From Bradyrhizobiaceae bacterium PARB1 (lineage in GTDB: Bacteria > Pseudomonadota > Alphaproteobacteria > Rhizobiales > Xanthobacteraceae), in NCBI GenBank assembly GCA_002256345.1, contig NKIY01000005.1, forward strand, positions 128,485 through 192,484: a DNA stretch of 64,000 bases, given 5' to 3'. How positions within the stretch are numbered: the first letter of the stretch is position 1; every line of letters starts with the position of its first letter. The notes beneath the pieces are model-generated. The model did not search any database. It was not told the DNA's origin and worked only from the letters and a program-made list of their open reading frames with translations. Below are positions 54,040-63,860 of this stretch, piece by piece. Both the position numbers and the translations under genes were made by a program.

Positions 54040-54530
54040 TCGTGGCGTGGCGCGCGATGACAGCTGCGGATCTGCCCGCTGTCAAAACACTCGCCGACAT
54101 CATCCATCCTGCCTTCCCCGAAAGCGCGGCCGTGTTTGCCAATCGCCTCGCCCTGCATCCCGCTGGCTGCGAGATACTGGATGGGCACGGCGGGCCTAAG
54201 GGCTATGTGCTGAGCCATCCCTGGCACGATTGCAGCCCGCCGCCGCTCGATGCGGTGCTGGAGCCGGTGACATCGCCATCGACCTACTACATTCACGATC
54301 TCGCGCTCCTGCCGGAGACACGTGGCAGCGGCGCCGGCGCTGCGATCGTCGGCATCCTGGCGGCCCGGGCGCGCACACTGCAGCTGCCCAACATGACCCT
54401 TGTTGCCGTCAACAATTCGGTTCATTTTTGGCAGCGGCAGGGCTTTACCGTCACACATGATCCCGCGCTCGAGGCCAAGCTTGCGAGCTATGGCGATCAG
54501 GCGCATTTCATGACGCGGGACCTCACCTAA
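54036..54530 (+). CDS. GNAT-family N-acetyltransferase
   Basis: A 164-residue acetyltransferase. The acetyl-CoA loop is LPETRGSGAGAAI (R-x-x-G-x-G/A pattern), with NNSVHFWQRQGF as the usual C-terminal motif. The start overlaps the Anbu stop, so it is the last gene of that operon and may modify the same product. The acceptor is unknown. Confidence 0.9.
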   Translation: MIVAWRAMTAADLPAVKTLADIIHPAFPESAAVFANRLALHPAGCEILDGHGGPKGYVLSHPWHDCSPPPLDAVLEPVTSPSTYYIHDLALLPETRGSGAGAAIVGILAARARTLQLPNMTLVAVNNSVHFWQRQGFTVTHDPALEAKLASYGDQAHFMTRDLT

Positions 54531-54563
54531 AACAATTCAGTTCAAGAACCAGGGAAGAAACCA

Positions 54564-55322
54564 ATGACCGCCAAGATCGCCATCGTCACCGGAGCCGGCA
54601 CCGGCGTCGGCCGCGCTGCCTCGCTCGCACTGATGGGCGCCGGCTTCACTGTCGTGCTTGCAGGCCGCCGTCTGGAGCTGCTGCAAGAGACGCAGAAGCT
54701 CGGCGCTGCGAACGGCGGCAAGAGCCTGCCTGTGGTCGCCGACATGCAGGACCCCGGCTCGATCGCCGCGCTGTTCGCCAAGACCATGCAGGAGTTCGGC
54801 CGTCTCGACGTGCTGTTCAACAATGCCGGCATGGGCGCCCCCGCGATCCCGTTCGAGGATCTCGGCCTTGAGCAGTGGAAGGCCGTGGTGGACACCAATC
54901 TCACCGCGCCGTTCCTGTGCACCCAGCACGCCTTCCGCATCATGAAGGACCAGACCCCGCGCGGCGGCCGCATCATCAATAACGGCTCGATCTCGGCCCA
55001 TGCGCCGCGTCCGTTCTCGGCCGCCTACACCTCGACGAAGCACGCCATCACCGGCCTCACCAAGGCCAGCAATCTCGACGGCCGCGCCTATGACATCGCC
55101 GTCGGCCAGGTCGATATCGGCAATGCCGCGACGCCGATGACCGACCGCATGGTCAATGGCCCCGGCGTGCTGCAGCCCGACGGCACCTCGAAGCAGGAGC
55201 CGCGCATGGACGCGAAGGCCGTCGGCGACGCGGTGGCTTACATGGCCGGCCTGCCGCTGGATGCGAATGTGCTGACCATGACGGTCATGGCGACGAAGAT
55301 GCCGTTTGTCGGACGGGGCTGA
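54564..55322 (+). CDS. Short-chain dehydrogenase/reductase
   Basis: A 252-residue SDR. The cofactor motif is [18 protein letters not shown] lies after strand 4, and the catalytic residues are Ser in NNGSISAHA and Tyr/Lys in YTSTK. Length is normal. The cofactor and substrate are unknown. AGGGAAGAAACC precedes the ATG. It follows the GNAT gene by 33 bp and could share its transcript. Confidence 0.92.
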   Translation: MTAKIAIVTGAGTGVGRAASLALMGAGFTVVLAGRRLELLQETQKLGAANGGKSLPVVADMQDPGSIAALFAKTMQEFGRLDVLFNNAGMGAPAIPFEDLGLEQWKAVVDTNLTAPFLCTQHAFRIMKDQTPRGGRIINNGSISAHAPRPFSAAYTSTKHAITGLTKASNLDGRAYDIAVGQVDIGNAATPMTDRMVNGPGVLQPDGTSKQEPRMDAKAVGDAVAYMAGLPLDANVLTMTVMATKMPFVGRG

Positions 55323-55403
55323 ACTCTCTCGCGACGACCTCGCGGCACCGACATTGCATGACATCCATCGCCGCGGCATCATTGCCGCGGTTTCGGGGGA
55401 TTC

Positions 55404-56654
55404 ATGCTTCAGCTTCAGTCGGCGTTCGGCGTCATCGCACTGCTCGGTCTTGCCTGGCTGTGTGGCGAGAATCGCAACAAGGTGTCGTTGCGCAAGGCCG
55501 CGATCGGACTGACCGTGACGGTCGCAACCGCTATCGTCCTCCTGAAGCTGCCGATCGTGACGCGCGCCTTCGGGGCGATCAACGACGCGATCTCCACCAT
55601 TGCCGCGGCATCGCGCGCCGGCACGTCCTTCGTGTTCGGCTATCTCGGCGGCGGCACGCTGCCCTTCGACCTCAAATCCCCCGGTGCCGATTTCGTGCTC
55701 GCACTGCAGGCGTTGCCTGTGGTGCTTGTCATCAGCGTGCTGACGACGCTGCTGTTCTACTGGCGCATCCTGCCGCCGATCGTGCGCGGCATGGCATGGC
55801 TGCTGGAGCGCACGCTCGGCATCGGCGGCGCGGTCGGCCTCTCCACCGCCGCCAATATCTTTCTCGGCATGGTCGAGGCGCCGCTCTTCATCCGCCCCTA
55901 TATCGCGCAGCTCACGCGCAGCGAATTGTTTCTGGTGATGACGGGTGGCATGGCGGGCATCGCCGGCACCGTGCTGGTTCTCTACGCCACGCTGATGGCG
56001 CCGCTGCTTCCCGATGCCTCGGCGCATTTCGTGATTGCGTCGGTGCTATCCGCGCCTGCCGCGATCCTCGTCAGCATGATCATGGTGCCCGAAACGGAAG
56101 ATCGCCGCACCGGCGGGCTGCTCACCAATCCGGAAACCCCGGCCAGCAGCACCATGGACGCCATCGTGAAAGGCACGACGGCCGGCATCCAACTGCTGGT
56201 CAATATCGTCGCTCTGCTACTGGTGTTTGTCGCCTTGATGTATCTGATGAACGCGATCCTGATGCTGCTGCCCACCGCGGGCGGCACGCCGCTCACAGGC
56301 CAGCGGATCGTCGGCTATGCGATGGCGCCGGTCTGCTGGCTGATGGGCCTGCCATGGGAACAGGCCCTCACTGCGGGATCGCTGATGGGCGTCAAGACGA
56401 TCCTCAACGAGCTGATCGCCTATGTGCAGTTGTCGAAACTCGGTCCGGATGCGCTCGATCCGCGCTCGCGCCTGATCATGCTCTATGCGCTGTGCGGCTT
56501 CGCCAATTTCGCCAGCCTCGGCATCATGATCGGCGGGCTCGGCACCATGGCGCCTGAGCGACGTGACGAGATCAATGCGCTGGGCCCGAAGTCGATCCTG
56601 TCGGGCACGCTGACGACCTGCCTGATGGGCGCGATCGTCGGCGTGCTGAACTGA
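55404..56654 (+). CDS. Concentrative nucleoside transporter (NupC/CNT family)
   Basis: A 416-residue membrane protein with about ten helices. CNT marks are GMVEAPLFIRPYI and GGMAGIAGTVLVLYA, the LMGLPWEQALTAGSLMGVK segment, and CGFANFASLGIMIGGLGTMAPERR near the C-terminus. It should take up nucleosides with Na+ or H+. GGGGGATTC precedes the ATG. Confidence 0.94.
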   Translation: MLQLQSAFGVIALLGLAWLCGENRNKVSLRKAAIGLTVTVATAIVLLKLPIVTRAFGAINDAISTIAAASRAGTSFVFGYLGGGTLPFDLKSPGADFVLALQALPVVLVISVLTTLLFYWRILPPIVRGMAWLLERTLGIGGAVGLSTAANIFLGMVEAPLFIRPYIAQLTRSELFLVMTGGMAGIAGTVLVLYATLMAPLLPDASAHFVIASVLSAPAAILVSMIMVPETEDRRTGGLLTNPETPASSTMDAIVKGTTAGIQLLVNIVALLLVFVALMYLMNAILMLLPTAGGTPLTGQRIVGYAMAPVCWLMGLPWEQALTAGSLMGVKTILNELIAYVQLSKLGPDALDPRSRLIMLYALCGFANFASLGIMIGGLGTMAPERRDEINALGPKSILSGTLTTCLMGAIVGVLN

Positions 56655-56658
56655 TGCT

Positions 56659-57192
56659 TCAGCCCTTCACTTCCACCGTCCTGAACTGTGCCGGCAGGAT
56701 CACTTCGAGCAGTTCGCAATTGTCGGAATAATCGCGGATCAAATGCTTGATGCGCGGCGGCTGGGTCCAGCTCGAGCCCTGCCGCATGGTCTGCTCGCCG
56801 ACGCCGTCCATATAGGTCTTCACCCAGCCATTCAGCACATAGACGAGCTGAAACTCGGCGTCGTGATAGTGCAGCTTGGAGACCTCGTTGGGATCGCATG
56901 GCCCGATCAGCCTGATCACATGGGCCTGCGCCAATCCGTCCGTCGCTGCGGCAACGCCGAGATCGCGGTACTTCGCATAGGCGCGCAGACCCCCCTCGAA
57001 ATCTTCCTCGCGATAATGGCTCACCGCAGCGCGCTGCTTGCGCCGCTTGGCAGGTACCGGCTCAGCCGTCGCCTTTTTCACCGCTACCTTCGTGGCTTTT
57101 ACAGCACCGACCTTCCGGATCGTTTTCTTGACCAATGTCCGGTTCGCGACTTTCTTCGCGGTGCCCTTTGACGCTCGCTTTTGCTTCGCCAT
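56659..57192 (-). CDS. Cupin-domain protein with Lys-rich N-terminus
   Basis: A 177-residue protein. The first 55 residues are a Lys/Ala/Val-rich tail (histone H1-like: KKVANRTLVKKTIRKVG); then a single cupin domain with metal-ligand residues in SKLHYHDAEFQLVYVLNG and a second motif near GSSWTQPPRIKHL. The tail suggests nucleic-acid binding, but function is unknown. GGGAAGC precedes the ATG. It converges on the nucleoside transporter gene with 4 bp between stops. Confidence 0.85.
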   Translation of the reverse strand: MAKQKRASKGTAKKVANRTLVKKTIRKVGAVKATKVAVKKATAEPVPAKRRKQRAAVSHYREEDFEGGLRAYAKYRDLGVAAATDGLAQAHVIRLIGPCDPNEVSKLHYHDAEFQLVYVLNGWVKTYMDGVGEQTMRQGSSWTQPPRIKHLIRDYSDNCELLEVILPAQFRTVEVKG

Positions 57193-57294
57193 AACGTGCT
57201 TCCCAGGCGCTAACCGAACAGCGGTTCGCGCGCGCCGCGCAAACTATCTGTAGTTCACCGGAGCGGCAATTTATCAGGACTGTTGAGTGATCAA

Positions 57295-57594
57295 CTAGTG
57301 CAACCGGAAGACGCCGTCGACTGCGCGAATTTCAGCAGGCTTGATCAACTTTGAGTGTGCGACGGTAACCGAGAATAGCGGCCCGTCGAGCGAGCGCTGC
57401 CAGAAGTCGAGAAAATCGTTCAACGCCGGAAACTTCGGGAAAACATCGTAGCTCTGCCAGAGATAGCTCTGCAGCAGCGCGGGATGATCGGGCATCCGAT
57501 AGAGAATTTGCGCCGTCGTCAGTCCGTAACCCAGCACCTGCTTCCGGAAGTCCTCGGAAGCCCTACTCTCCGCAACCAGATCGATCGCCGCCAT
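57295..57594 (-). CDS. Usg family protein
   Basis: A 99-residue protein of the Usg family: VLGYGLTTAQILYRMPDHPALLQ, then WQSYDVFPKFPALNDFLDFWQR and SLDGPLFSVTVAHSKLI. Usg is conserved in alphaproteobacteria, often near trp or heat-shock genes; function unknown. ATG 57594 has GGAG seven bases upstream; ATGs at 57606 and 57627 are in frame without SD. Confidence 0.9.
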   Translation of the reverse strand: MAAIDLVAESRASEDFRKQVLGYGLTTAQILYRMPDHPALLQSYLWQSYDVFPKFPALNDFLDFWQRSLDGPLFSVTVAHSKLIKPAEIRAVDGVFRLH

Positions 57595-57840
57595 GATGGT
57601 CTCCATGGACAGAGCGCAGTCGGCCAAGTGGTTTCCGGTCGTGCTGTCGAACCTCGCTCTGCTCTCTCCAAAAGGACCGCACCATCTCGCCCGCTGTCGG
57701 GCCGCGAACCGGATCCCACTTCACCTGAGACGGCGCGATGCATGAATCGTGACGCAAGCACTGTGCCGATCCCATGCCTAAAAGTTTAACGATCTGTAAA
57801 AATCCAATTTCGGCAGTGGGTTAGGCAGGCGATTCACAAG

Positions 57841-57869
57841 TTGCTGCGGTGCCTTTGATACCGTTTAAC
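57841..57869 (+). promoter_or_regulatory. Predicted groESL promoter
   Basis: A -35-like TTGCTG (57841-57846), a 17-bp spacer and a -10-like TTTAAC (57864-57869). The start would fall near 57876, inside the CIRCE element, as expected for HrcA repression. The match is modest, and a heat-shock sigma promoter could also be present. The gap 57595-57840 holds nothing else clear. Confidence 0.5.
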
Positions 57870-57873
57870 CAAA

Positions 57874-57900
57874 CTGGCACCCGTCACATTTGAGTGCCAA
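57874..57900. promoter_or_regulatory. CIRCE element (HrcA operator), left arm degenerate
   Basis: The right arm GAGTGCCAA (57892-57900) matches the consensus GAGTGCTAA with one change. The left arm CTGGCACCC (57874-57882) keeps the GCAC core but departs at three positions from TTAGCACTC. The spacer is exactly nine bases. It lies 130 bp before groES, so HrcA probably controls this operon. Confidence 0.8.
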
Positions 57901-57982
57901 ATAATTTGATAGACACCCTTGCCCGTCGGGAACGATCGGCCTATCTCCGCACCAGTCATGCTGGCACTTCATGCCGGCGACT

Positions 57983-58000
57983 GCCAATTCTAAAATTGGC
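57983..58000 (+). promoter_or_regulatory. Hairpin in the groES 5' leader
   Basis: GCCAATT (57983-57989) and AATTGGC (57994-58000) flank a CTAA loop, 19 bases before the SD TAGGAGG. The hairpin could affect mRNA stability or translation. It does not cover the SD, so a ROSE-type thermometer is not indicated. Confidence 0.4.
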
Positions 58001-58029
58001 GAGTAATCGCAGAAACTTAGGAGGACTGC

Positions 58030-58350
58030 ATGAAATTCCGTCCGCTTCACGACCGCGTCGTGGTCAAGCGCATCGACGCCGAAGAGAAGTCTGCTGGCGG
58101 CATCATCATCCCGGACAGCGCCAAAGAGAAGCCCTCCCAGGGCGAGATCGTCTCCGTCGGTCCCGGCGGCCGCGACGAGGCCGGCAAGCTGGTCCCGCTT
58201 GACGTCAAGGTCGGCGAGCGCGTGCTGTTCGGCAAGTGGTCTGGCACTGAAGTGAAGATCGATGGTCAGGATCTCCTGATCATGAAGGAAAGCGACATCA
58301 TGGGCGTCCTCGAAGGCGCCGCCGCTCCTGCTGCCAAGAAGAAGGCCTGA
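58030..58350 (+). CDS. groES: Co-chaperonin GroES
   Basis: A 106-residue Gro[22 protein letters not shown], the mobile loop [19 protein letters not shown], and [18 protein letters not shown]. Seven copies cap the GroEL ring during folding. TAGGAGG precedes the ATG. The C-terminus has an extra Ala/Lys tail. It lies 42 bp before groEL in one operon. Confidence 0.98.
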   Translation: MKFRPLHDRVVVKRIDAEEKSAGGIIIPDSAKEKPSQGEIVSVGPGGRDEAGKLVPLDVKVGERVLFGKWSGTEVKIDGQDLLIMKESDIMGVLEGAAAPAAKKKA

Positions 58351-58371
58351 GCCCTCTTTCCCCTCTCCTGA

Positions 58372-60030
<1,659 letters not shown>

Positions 60031-60062
60031 AGTCCGCGCTGTTCAAGCGAAATATCGAATGC

Positions 60063-60095
60063 AGAACCCCGGCAGAAATGCCGGGGTTCTTGTTT
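60063..60095 (+). terminator. Rho-independent terminator of groESL
   Basis: AGAACCCCGGCA (60063-60074) and TGCCGGGGTTCT (60079-60090) form a perfect 12-bp stem with a GAAA loop, followed by TGTTT. It begins 32 bp after the groEL stop. Confidence 0.88.
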
Positions 60096-60161
60096 GCCTG
60101 CCTCAGATGTTGGCAAGAACAAATGGCTGGATCGCTTCTTTTCGACTAACCGTGCCGTTAG

Positions 60162-60410
60162 GAGTTCGCGCCGAAAATCCACGTCAACGCCGTCAATCCC
60201 GGCATGATCGTCACTGAAGGCGTGGTATCGGCAGGTTTTCACGAAGGCGAGATGCGCAACTGGGTCGAGAGCGTGACTCCGCTCGGCCGCGTCGGCAAGG
60301 TCGAAGAGATCGCGGCAGTGGTCGCATTCCTGGCATCCGACGCGGCGTCTTATGTCACCGGCGAGACGCTCCATGTCACTGGCGGCGCGCGATACGCCGA
60401 ACGAGACGCG
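60162..60410 (+). pseudogene. C-terminal remnant of an SDR / 3-oxoacyl-ACP reductase gene
   Basis: The frame reads EFAPKIHVNAVNPGMI, then PLGRVGKVEEIAAVVAFLASD and YVTGETLHVTGGARYAE: the last third of a short-chain dehydrogenase, from just after the YxxxK helix onward. A TAG immediately precedes the fragment, and the Rossmann motif, NNAG and YxxxK region are missing from the upstream DNA, where the groEL terminator lies. The frame stays open to 60602, but past about 60410 it runs into a hairpin and reads no family sequence. It is a truncated relic. Confidence 0.75.
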
Positions 60411-60446
60411 GAAATCCGCCGATGCGTGAGCGGCAAACAAACGCGA

Positions 60447-60470
60447 AGCCCCGGCAGTGGTGCCGGGGCT
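60447..60470 (-). terminator. Hairpin at the end of the DUF4142 gene
   Basis: AGCCCCGGCA (60447-60456) and TGCCGGGGCT (60461-60470) form a perfect 10-bp stem. On the minus strand it leads into TCGCGTTTGTTTG, so it probably terminates the gene at 60503; on the plus strand CTTGTC follows. The core matches the groESL terminator. Confidence 0.65.
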
Positions 60471-60502
60471 CTTGTCATGCAGGATAGAGCGGAGCGGAAA
60501 AG

Positions 60503-61099
60503 CTATTTCGCGCCATACGGTGCCGGCGTCTCGCGGCTCGGAGCCGATCCAACCGTCGCGCCGCGACGTGTATTTTCGATCTGCTGGGCCATTGCGAGAT
60601 GATGCTGCAAGACTGGCAAGGTTTTGCCGGCCCAATCTTTCAGTTTGGCGTTGTCGCCGCCTTTCGCATACCGCTCGAACAGCGAAACGGCATCTTCATG
60701 CGCCGCCACCTGCATCGGATCATAGATGGCCGCGAATTCATCGGCGCCGGCATTCTGCAGCTTTTCGAGCTTCGATTGCGATGTCGAATTGAGCGCTTTC
60801 GGCAACTCAGCCTTCACCGCACCGTTGTCAATCAGTTGCTTGATGTCCGCCGACGTCCTGGTGTGATCGGTGATCGTCTGCGAGGCGAACTTCTTCTCGT
60901 CCGCGTTGCCCTTCTGCTGCGCGATCTTCGCCGCAGCAATTTCCAGCATATCGCTGTTTGCCGCTTCGGTGATGAAGTCCTGTGTCTTCGGCGCGATGCC
61001 GAGCGTGACATTCACGCCGGTCTTCTCACCGATGGACTGCGCGAGCACCGGCCCCGAAAGCATGGTGGTTGCAACAAGAATGATGACGAGCTTCTTCAT
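60503..61099 (-). CDS. Secreted DUF4142 protein
   Basis: A 198-residue exported protein. The signal peptide is KKLVIILVATTMLSGPVLAQ (cleavage near residue 20); the DUF4142 four-helix domain follows: FITEAANSDMLEIAAAKIAQ, then FASQTITDHTRTSADIKQ and LFERYAKGGDNAKLKDWA with LPVLQHHLAMAQQI. This ferritin-like-shaped domain has no known activity. AGGGACAACGG precedes ATG 61099. Confidence 0.9.
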   Translation of the reverse strand: MKKLVIILVATTMLSGPVLAQSIGEKTGVNVTLGIAPKTQDFITEAANSDMLEIAAAKIAQQKGNADEKKFASQTITDHTRTSADIKQLIDNGAVKAELPKALNSTSQSKLEKLQNAGADEFAAIYDPMQVAAHEDAVSLFERYAKGGDNAKLKDWAGKTLPVLQHHLAMAQQIENTRRGATVGSAPSRETPAPYGAK

Positions 61100-61323
61100 G
61101 GCCGTTGTCCCTGGCGTAAGCGGCCCGACCGGATGCGGCGCGGGTCTTGCGGTGTCAACCAAATGAGTCGTGCGACGTTCCGTCACGCTTTCGGCAAGCG
61201 TTGCGGCACGCTTGGATCGCGCCCCCTTCCCGCCGCATTTTCTTCAGGTTCGGTTCACCCGCAACGCGTAACGCTCTCGCACTGGCTGATGACACACATC
61301 GGCCTCGGATTAAGGAGAATGCC

Positions 61324-61584
61324 GTGAAGAAATTTGCTTTTGGAATTGCCGCTGCTGCCGTGATCGGGCTGACCTCGATGGTTGCGCCGGCTTCGGCAAC
61401 AACGATTGCTCTCGACAAAGCCAATGTTGCTGCGCCGATCACGGACTTCTCGTCGCAGTATCGCGGACATCGCGCCGATCGCGGGCACCGCTTTCATCGC
61501 GGCCCGGTCTGCACCGTACGCACCGTTGTGAAGCGTGGCCCTCATGGCCGTCGCATCGTGAACAAAGTTCGAGTCTGCCGCTGA
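61324..61584 (+). CDS. Small secreted basic protein
   Basis: An 86-residue protein with a signal peptide (FAFGIAAAAVIGLTSMVAPASA, cleavage near residue 25) and a His/Arg/Gly-rich basic tail (RGHRADRGHRFHRGPVC) ending NKVRVCR. The start is GTG 61324 with AAGGAGA six bases upstream; the ATG just upstream meets a stop at once. The two Cys may pair. Function unknown. Confidence 0.72.
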   Translation: MKKFAFGIAAAAVIGLTSMVAPASATTIALDKANVAAPITDFSSQYRGHRADRGHRFHRGPVCTVRTVVKRGPHGRRIVNKVRVCR

Positions 61585-61610
61585 TACTAGTTGCTTTCAC
61601 GCTCACACCG

Positions 61611-61642
61611 GGCCCCGGCATCACTGCCGGGGCCTTCTTTTG
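61611..61642 (+). terminator. Rho-independent terminator of the small basic protein gene
   Basis: GGCCCCGGCA (61611-61620) and TGCCGGGGCC (61625-61634) make a perfect 10-bp stem with a TCAC loop, followed by TTCTTTTG. It lies between this gene and the convergent rtcB stop at 61650. Confidence 0.88.
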
Positions 61643-61649
61643 AACGCCC

Positions 61650-62984
61650 TCAATCCTTGAACGGATCGAACTCGTTCGATCCCGCCATCGCCACGGCGAA
61701 CGGCCGCAGCGTGTGCAGCACGCGGGCCGAGCCGGCGTGATCGGCGAGCACTTCCGGCAGGCGACGATAGGCCATCGGGCTCTCGTCGAGATCGGCACCA
61801 ATCAGCGTCACGCCGCGCTGATGCAGCCACGCATCCATCTCCACGCGCGTGAAGCGGCGCTTGGCCTCTTTACGCGAGAACAGACGGCCGGCGCCGTGCA
61901 CCGTCGAATACAGCGACGCTTTGGCCTCGGGCGAGTCGATGCCTTCGATGATGACGGCATCGTCACCCATGGAGCCACCGACAAAGCCACGCTGACCGGG
62001 AAAGGCCGGCGTTGCCCCCTTGCGCACCACCCACAGATCGCGCCCGCCATGGGTCTCGCGCCAGGCGTAGTTGTGGTGGTTGTGCACCATGTCGGTGACC
62101 GCACCGCCGATGATCTGGCGTACACGCTCCACCACCCACTCGCGGCCCGCATAGGAATAGCGGCCGGCGAGCTGCATCGCGGCGATGTAGCGCCGTCCGA
62201 TCTCGCTGTCCTCATCGATGACAGCGGGCGGCACGTTCATGCCGTCCTTGCCGCCCGCCGCCTTGAGATAGCGTGTCGCGCTGGTATGGCCGAGACCACG
62301 GCTGCCGAAGTGAACGCCGATCCAGACGAAGCCGGTTTCATCGCGCATCAGATCGACATAGTGGTTGCCGGAGCCGACCGTGCCAAGTTGCGACACCGCC
62401 TTCTGCCGATATCCCTCCATGTCCGACTCGCGCCATGCATCACCGTCGTCGAACAGATCATGCTCAACGCGCTCATTATTGCTGCGGCCGACGCCGAACG
62501 AGATCGTGCGGTGAACGTCCTTGATGATGTCACCGACGCGATGCGCGATGGCGTCGAACGGCGTGTCGAGGCGCGCAGCCATGTTTCCGCAGCCGATGTC
62601 GAAGCCGACGCCGGAGATGCTGATCTGCTTCTCATAAGCGATGACACCGCCGACGGGCTGCGCATAGCCGAGATGGCCGTCGGCACAGATCGTTCCGGCC
62701 ACGACATTGCCGACCGCCATGCAGTTACGCATTTGCGCGATGGTGGCGTCGTCATGCTTACCGAAGACCGTCAGCGGACTGTTCTGATACTGCAAAACCT
62801 GCGGCGCGATGCTGCGCGCGACGTCGTCCATCTCCTGCACGAGATGTTCCTTGCGCGCAGCTTCGCGAAAGGTGCACCACAGCGGCATCGAGCGCTGGCC
62901 GGGACGCTCGATCCGTGCATCCGGATCGAGACCAGCCGCCACGGCGAGCGCACGGGCGCGCTCCTGATAGGGATCCGGTCGCAT
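61650..62984 (-). CDS. rtcB: RtcB-family RNA ligase
   Basis: A 444-residue member of the RtcB family, which joins 2',3'-cyclic phosphate RNA ends to 5'-OH ends using GTP and Mn2+. Metal and guanylate residues appear in DGHLGYAQPVGG, GVGFDIGCGN, GSGNHYVDL, HFGSRGLGH and HNHHNYAW, with the guanylylated His in the HGAGR motif. GGAAAG precedes ATG 62984. No RtcA or RtcR gene is in view. The upstream gap has strong inverted repeats (next entry). Confidence 0.95.
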   Translation of the reverse strand: MRPDPYQERARALAVAAGLDPDARIERPGQRSMPLWCTFREAARKEHLVQEMDDVARSIAPQVLQYQNSPLTVFGKHDDATIAQMRNCMAVGNVVAGTICADGHLGYAQPVGGVIAYEKQISISGVGFDIGCGNMAARLDTPFDAIAHRVGDIIKDVHRTISFGVGRSNNERVEHDLFDDGDAWRESDMEGYRQKAVSQLGTVGSGNHYVDLMRDETGFVWIGVHFGSRGLGHTSATRYLKAAGGKDGMNVPPAVIDEDSEIGRRYIAAMQLAGRYSYAGREWVVERVRQIIGGAVTDMVHNHHNYAWRETHGGRDLWVVRKGATPAFPGQRGFVGGSMGDDAVIIEGIDSPEAKASLYSTVHGAGRLFSRKEAKRRFTRVEMDAWLHQRGVTLIGADLDESPMAYRRLPEVLADHAGSARVLHTLRPFAVAMAGSNEFDPFKD

Positions 62985-63010
62985 TGTCTTCTTTCCTTCT
63001 CGCAAACGGG

Positions 63011-63152
63011 CTCGTCCGGAGAGCTGCCATCGGCAGCCGGACGAGAGCATGCGACCTGCGAGGCATGCCAGCTCGCTCACACAGGCAGAGAGGATGGGAC
63101 AGATGCAGGGCGCCAAGCGCGATGCGGATGTCTCTCTGCCTGTTCGGCAGAG
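63011..63152. promoter_or_regulatory. Stacked inverted repeats upstream of rtcB
   Basis: Three structures: CTCGTCCGG/CCGGACGAG (63011-63019, 63037-63045) with an inner CTGCC/GGCAG; CAGGCAGAGAG/CTCTCTGCCTG (63082-63092, 63132-63142); and CTCTGCC/GGCAGAG (63134-63140, 63146-63152), which uses the same bases as the second. The last two cannot form together. All lie within 170 bp upstream of the rtcB ATG. The rest of 62985-63470 holds no gene I can support. Confidence 0.5.
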
Positions 63153-63470
63153 GACGATCCGCTGCCGTGTTACCTCAGGTGGGCGTATTCTGCGGAATGC
63201 GCCAAAATGGACGATGCAGATTCCACGCATGGAAAATCACGCTGCAGCCATCGTGGCTGAGCGTTTTTGCGCGCGGTTTGAATCATGCAATCGAACATCA
63301 CGGTCTCACAAGCAGAGATGATCTGCAGGCGCACTCACATATACGAGTTTCCCGATTTGTAAATGCGCGTTTTGATGACAGCACGCCCAGGACAAGGCAC
63401 GCCGCTGTAGATTCTGCCGGCAACTACAAAAACTTGTGGCGCATCAGGACAATTACCGCCGCATATACAC

Positions 63471-63860
63471 TCACTCGTCGTCCTGCCCCGGCCCCGCCGG
63501 CATCTGCGGCATCGATGGATTACGCAAGCGTTGCGGCGCCGATGGCTGCATGCGCTCGCGCGTCGTGGCTTGACCACGCGTGACCTGACTGGGCGCTGCG
63601 GCCTGCTGCGGATAGAATACGTCGTAACAGGCGCGGCTCAATCGCGCCCCAGCGGCGCGAAGGCAATTTTCCACGCGTCCTTCGTCGGGCATCGCCATCG
63701 TGCAGAGCCTGAACGCATCGGGCGTGCAGGCCTCGCGCTGCGCATCGGTACCGCCCTGCGCATGCGCTATCGCGACGGTTCCGATAGTCATCACGGCTGC
63801 CATCATACCGGATGCAAGCTTCGACACATTTGTATTCAAGGTCACACTATTCGAGGCCAT
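63471..63860 (-). CDS. Secreted Cys-containing protein, Pro/Gln-rich tail
   Basis: A 129-residue exported protein. The signal region (LASGMMAAVMTIGTVAIAHA) ends near residue 34. The mature domain has four Cys in REACTPDAFRLC, VENCLRAAG and RACYDVF, similar to short Cys-rich repeats found in secreted proteins of Bradyrhizobium relatives. The tail is Pro/Gln/Arg-rich. GGAGG lies ten bases before ATG 63860, a wide spacing; ATG 63893-63899 is in frame. Function unknown. Beyond it, 63930-64000 shows nothing. Confidence 0.65.
   Translation of the reverse strand: MASNSVTLNTNVSKLASGMMAAVMTIGTVAIAHAQGGTDAQREACTPDAFRLCTMAMPDEGRVENCLRAAGARLSRACYDVFYPQQAAAPSQVTRGQATTRERMQPSAPQRLRNPSMPQMPAGPGQDDE

Noticed and set aside
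57983-58000. ROSE-type RNA thermometer before groES
   Set aside because: The hairpin does not pair with the SD, and the U-U-C-U-type anti-SD pairing of ROSE elements is not seen.
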